Source: Azospirillum picis
Lineage (GTDB): Bacteria; Pseudomonadota; Alphaproteobacteria; Azospirillales; Azospirillaceae
Direction: 5' to 3'
NCBI RefSeq assembly: GCF_017876115.1
Contig: NZ_JAGINO010000011.1
Location: 62,001 to 126,000, forward strand
Length of the DNA stretch: 64,000 nt
Under the pieces are notes generated by a model, which made no database searches, had not been told where the DNA came from, and saw only the letters and a program-made list of their open reading frames with translations. Within the stretch, counting starts at the first letter, position 1; each line of letters starts with the position of its first letter. Shown here one piece after another: positions 61,294-64,000 of this stretch. Both the position numbers and the translations under genes were made by a program.

Positions 61294-62427
61294 TTATTGG
61301 ACAAGGGCGCGGCTGATGACCAGCCGCTGGATGTCGCTGGTGCCCTCGTAGATCTGGCAGACCCGGACGTCGCGGTAGATGCGTTCGACCGGGAAATCGT
61401 TGAGGTAGCCGTATCCGCCATGGATCTGGATGGCGTCGGAGCAGACCTTCTCCGCGATCTCCGAGGCGAACAGCTTCGCCATCGCGGCTTCCTTCATGCA
61501 GGGCACCCCGGCATCGCGCAGGCTCGCGGCATGCAGCACCATCTGGCGCGCCGCCTCCACCCGGGTCGCCATGTCGGCGAGGCGGAAGGCGATGGCCTGA
61601 TGCTGGATGATCGGCACGCCCATGCTCTGGCGTTCCTGGGCGTAGCGGATGGCGTGGTCGAGCGCCGCGCGCGCCATGCCGACCGACTGTGAGGCGATGC
61701 CGATGCGCCCGCCCTCCAGGTTCGCCAGCGCCACCTTGTAGCCGGCGCCTTCGGCCCCGAGCATCAGGTCGGCGGGAACCCGACAGTCCTCGAAGACGAT
61801 CTGGCAGGTGTCGGAGCAGTGCTGGCCCAGCTTCTCCTCGGTCCGCGCCACCTGATAGCCGGGGGTATCGGTCGGCACGATGAAGGCGCTGAGCCCCTTC
61901 TTGCCGGCGGCCGGGTCGGTCACCGCAAAGACGATGGCGACGTCGGCCTGCGAGCCCGAGGTGATGAACTGCTTGGTGCCGTTCAACACCCAGTGATCGC
62001 CGTCGCGCCGGGCGCGGGTCTTGATCGCGGAGGCGTCGGACCCGGCCTGCGGCTCGGTCAGGCAGAAGGCGCCCAGCCTCTCGCCGCGCGCCATCGGCTT
62101 GAGGAAGCGGTCCTTCTGGGTGTCGCTGCCGAACTTCAGGATCGGCATGCAGCCGACCGAGTTGTGCACGCTCATGATGGTGGAGACGGCCCCATCGCCG
62201 GCGGCGACCTCCTCTATGGCGAGCGCGTAGGCGACATGGTCGGTGGCGGCGCCGCCGAACTCCTCCGGCACCAGCATGCCCATCAGGCCGAGTTCGCCCA
62301 TCTCGGCAAGCTCGGCCTTGGGGAAGGCGCCCGTCCGGTCGCGCTCGGCGGCGGTCGGGGCGAGCCGGTCCTGCGCGAAGGCGCGGGCCATGTCGCGGAC
62401 CATGGTCTGTTCTTCGGTCAGGTGCAT
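61294..62427 (-). CDS. Acyl-CoA dehydrogenase
   Basis: A 377-aa acyl-CoA dehydrogenase: [63 protein letters not shown] (FAD site), [31 protein letters not shown], and [41 protein letters not shown]. The catalytic Glu is in YEGTSDIQ. It is distinct from the isovaleryl-CoA dehydrogenase at the window end and may act on another short or branched acyl-CoA. The ATG at 62427 follows the family start. Confidence 0.94.
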   Translation of the reverse strand: MHLTEEQTMVRDMARAFAQDRLAPTAAERDRTGAFPKAELAEMGELGLMGMLVPEEFGGAATDHVAYALAIEEVAAGDGAVSTIMSVHNSVGCMPILKFGSDTQKDRFLKPMARGERLGAFCLTEPQAGSDASAIKTRARRDGDHWVLNGTKQFITSGSQADVAIVFAVTDPAAGKKGLSAFIVPTDTPGYQVARTEEKLGQHCSDTCQIVFEDCRVPADLMLGAEGAGYKVALANLEGGRIGIASQSVGMARAALDHAIRYAQERQSMGVPIIQHQAIAFRLADMATRVEAARQMVLHAASLRDAGVPCMKEAAMAKLFASEIAEKVCSDAIQIHGGYGYLNDFPVERIYRDVRVCQIYEGTSDIQRLVISRALVQ

Positions 62428-62470
62428 CGGGCGTTTCCTCGGGCGATGGGTTTTTGTTGGTGGCGTGCTG

Positions 62471-62597
62471 TGCCCCCTCCCCATCCCTCCCCCGCCTTCG
62501 GCGGGAGAGGGGGTAGGACGCTTGTCGACGTGGTTTATGTGCCAAAGCGGCGGCAGTCCCCTCTCCCGCGAAGCGGGGGAGGGTTAGGGAGGGGGCA
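62471..62597. repeat. Intergenic inverted repeat between acyl-CoA dehydrogenase and thiolase genes
   Basis: TGCCCCCTCCCCATCCCTCC (from 62471) and its complement ending GGGAGGGGGCA at 62597 are nearly perfect arms of about 40 bp. Each arm carries a small CCGCCTTCGGCGG or CCGCGAAGCGG hairpin. It is the closest relative of the 4072-4181 element. Here it sits inside a transcription unit rather than between convergent genes. Confidence 0.85.
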
Positions 62598-62608
62598 GTT
62601 GCCTGCCC

Positions 62609-63790
62609 TTACACCCGCTCCACCGCGATCGCCGTCGCCTCGCCGCCACCAATGCACAGGCTGGCCACGCCGCGCTTCAGGTCGTACTTCTCCAGCGCTG
62701 CCAGCAGCGTCACGATGATCCGCGCACCCGAGGCGCCGATGGGGTGGCCGAGCGCGCAGGCGCCGCCATGGACGTTCACCTTGTCGTGCGGCAGGTCGAG
62801 ATCGCGCATCGCCGCCATGGTCACCACGGCGAACGCCTCGTTGATCTCGAACAGGTCGACGTCGCGGGCCGACCAGCCCACCTTCTCGAACAGCTTCCGC
62901 AATGCGCCCACCGGGGCGGTGGTGAACAGCGCCGGCTGCTGGGCGTGGTTGGAGTGGCCCTTGATCTCGGCGATCACGCGCAGGCCGCGGCGATCCGCCT
63001 CGCTGCGGGTGGTGACGATCAGCGCCGCACCGCCGTCGGAGATCGACGAGGCATTGGCGGCCGTCACCGTGCCGTCCTTGGCGAAGGCGGGCTTCAGCGT
63101 CGGGATCTTCTTGGGATCGCCCTTGCCCGGCTGCTCGTCGGTGTCGACCAGCGTGTCGCCCTTGCGGCCCTTGACCAGCACCGGCGCGATCTCCGCCTTG
63201 AAGGAGCCGTCCTCCACCGCCTTGCGGGCACGGTTCAGGCTCTCGATGGCGTAATTGTCCTGGGCCTCGCGGGTGAAGCTGTAGCTGCTGGCGCATTCCT
63301 CGGCGAAGGTGCCCATCAGGCGGCCCTTCTCGTAGGCATCCTCCAGACCATCGAAGAACATGTGGTCCAGCACCTTGCCGTGACCCATGCGGTAGCCGGC
63401 GCGGGCGCGGTCCAGCAGGTAGGGGGCGTTCGACATGCTCTCCATGCCGCCGGCCACCACCACCTTGGCCGAGCCGGCCTTGATGACGTCATGGGCGAAC
63501 ATCACCGCCCGCATGCCCGAGCCGCAGACCTTGGAGATGGTGGTGCAGCCCACCCCCTTCGGCAGCCCGGCGCCCAGCGCCGCCTGGCGCGCCGGGGCCT
63601 GGCCCAGCCCGGCCGACAGCACGTTGCCCATGAACACCTCGTCCACCGTGTCCGCGGCGAGGCCCGAGCGCTCCAGCACCGCCTGGATGGCGACGGCACC
63701 CAGTTGCGGGCCGGTCAGGCCCATGAGGTCGCCCTGGAAGCCGCCCATCGGCGTGCGGACGGCGGCGGCGATGACGATGCTGTCGGTCAT
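62609..63790 (-). CDS. Acetyl-CoA C-acyltransferase (thiolase)
   Basis: A 393-aa thiolase: RTPMGGFQGDLMGLTGPQLGAVAI, MGNVLSAGLGQAPARQAALGAGLP, the nucleophile Cys in TISKVCGSGMRAVMFA, VVAGGMESMSNAPYLL, VHGGACALGHPIGASGARI and the C-terminal CIGGGEATAIAVE (catalytic His and Cys). The gene lies between the isovaleryl-CoA dehydrogenase and acyl-CoA dehydrogenase genes. It probably cleaves acetoacetyl-CoA made from the leucine-derived acetoacetate. Confidence 0.95.
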   Translation of the reverse strand: MTDSIVIAAAVRTPMGGFQGDLMGLTGPQLGAVAIQAVLERSGLAADTVDEVFMGNVLSAGLGQAPARQAALGAGLPKGVGCTTISKVCGSGMRAVMFAHDVIKAGSAKVVVAGGMESMSNAPYLLDRARAGYRMGHGKVLDHMFFDGLEDAYEKGRLMGTFAEECASSYSFTREAQDNYAIESLNRARKAVEDGSFKAEIAPVLVKGRKGDTLVDTDEQPGKGDPKKIPTLKPAFAKDGTVTAANASSISDGGAALIVTTRSEADRRGLRVIAEIKGHSNHAQQPALFTTAPVGALRKLFEKVGWSARDVDLFEINEAFAVVTMAAMRDLDLPHDKVNVHGGACALGHPIGASGARIIVTLLAALEKYDLKRGVASLCIGGGEATAIAVERV

Positions 63791-63837
63791 GGTGGTCGGT
63801 CCCTCTTCCTCGATGCCCTATTCTTTGCCGAAACGCC

Positions 63838-64000
63838 TTATGCCGTTTCCTTGAACAGCTCGCGCCCGATCAGCATGCGACGGATTTCGCTGGTGCCGGC
63901 GCCGATCTCGTAGAGCTTGGCGTCGCGCAGCAGGCGGCCGGTCGGGTATTCATTGATGTAGCCGTTGCCCCCCAGGGTTTGAATGGCCTCCAATGCCATC
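63838..64000 (-). CDS. liuA: Isovaleryl-CoA dehydrogenase, C-terminal end (cut by window edge)
   Basis: The last 53 residues are visible on the minus strand: [53 protein letters not shown], then TAA at 63838. [38 protein letters not shown] is highly characteristic of isovaleryl-CoA dehydrogenase, the first dehydrogenation step of the leucine pathway. The catalytic Glu and the rest lie outside the window. Confidence 0.93.
   Translation of the reverse strand, partial: MALEAIQTLGGNGYINEYPTGRLLRDAKLYEIGAGTSEIRRMLIGRELFKETA

Overview
The window is a GC-rich chromosomal or chromid segment from an alphaproteobacterium. Gene content (arginase/ornithine cyclodeaminase pair, LysR/SDR modules, liu-type leucine catabolism, SiaABCD-type signalling, RidA and opine-oxidase-like genes) and protein style suggest the Azospirillum/Rhodospirillales neighbourhood. 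That assignment is inference from gene style, not from a marker gene. No rRNA, tRNA or CRISPR array was seen.

Layout. 1-0.87 kb: 5' part of tyrS on the minus strand, preceded by a possible 17-codon leader peptide with tandem Tyr codons and two hairpins. 0.87-11.7 kb: housekeeping and catabolic genes: a VOC protein, arginase plus ornithine cyclodeaminase with a divergent Lrp regulator, LysR/SDR and LysR/AKR-MFS divergent modules, a HAD dehalogenase and an M20 peptidase. 11.7-24.2 kb: an accessory island with visibly lower GC in most of its genes. It holds two predicted metalloprotease-like proteins, two tandem PIN/Phd toxin-antitoxin modules with palindromic operators, a truncated near-identical second copy of the M20 peptidase, and a defence cluster. 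The defence cluster is EVE-HNH nuclease and Vsr-like nuclease (minus), divergent from a 998-aa double-GHKL ATPase/kinase, a receiver-domain protein and a C5-cytosine methyltransferase (plus).

24.2-31 kb: a LysR-regulated amine/imino-acid oxidation operon (periplasmic binding protein, three-part FAD/Fe-S dehydrogenase, RidA, enolase-superfamily enzyme). 31-35.4 kb: a SiaABCD-like partner-switch operon controlling c-di-GMP (PP2C phosphatase SiaA, kinase SiaB, SiaC with Thr68, GGDEF SiaD). A histidine kinase is inserted between siaC and siaD, and its N-terminus is a gapless homologue of the SiaD N-terminus. 35.8-40.6 kb: a periplasmic binding protein, an OmpR-type regulator and polA. 40.7-41.8 kb: an IS630 element with precise TA flanks and its transposase split at an A8 run. 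41.8-48.5 kb: two SDRs with a divergent LysR, an unknown protein coupled to an unlisted 42-aa Cys-containing protein, a methyltransferase, an IS6-like remnant, a malate/L-lactate-type dehydrogenase and a small Gly-rich peptide gene.

48.7-55.9 kb: cstA-ybdD, SDR/TetR, a branched-chain amino acid binding protein, an ABM monooxygenase and a pirin. 55.9-64 kb: a leucine/isovalerate degradation operon (HMG-CoA lyase, methylcrotonyl-CoA carboxylase alpha and beta, methylglutaconyl-CoA hydratase, acyl-CoA dehydrogenase, thiolase, and the end of isovaleryl-CoA dehydrogenase).

An intergenic inverted-repeat family (core CCCTCTCCCG / CGGGAGAGGG) recurs through the core parts and is absent from the island. 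The strongest candidates for new biology are the phosphorelay-like double-GHKL/receiver defence cluster, the Sia operon with a kinase sharing the SiaD input helix, and the tyrS leader.
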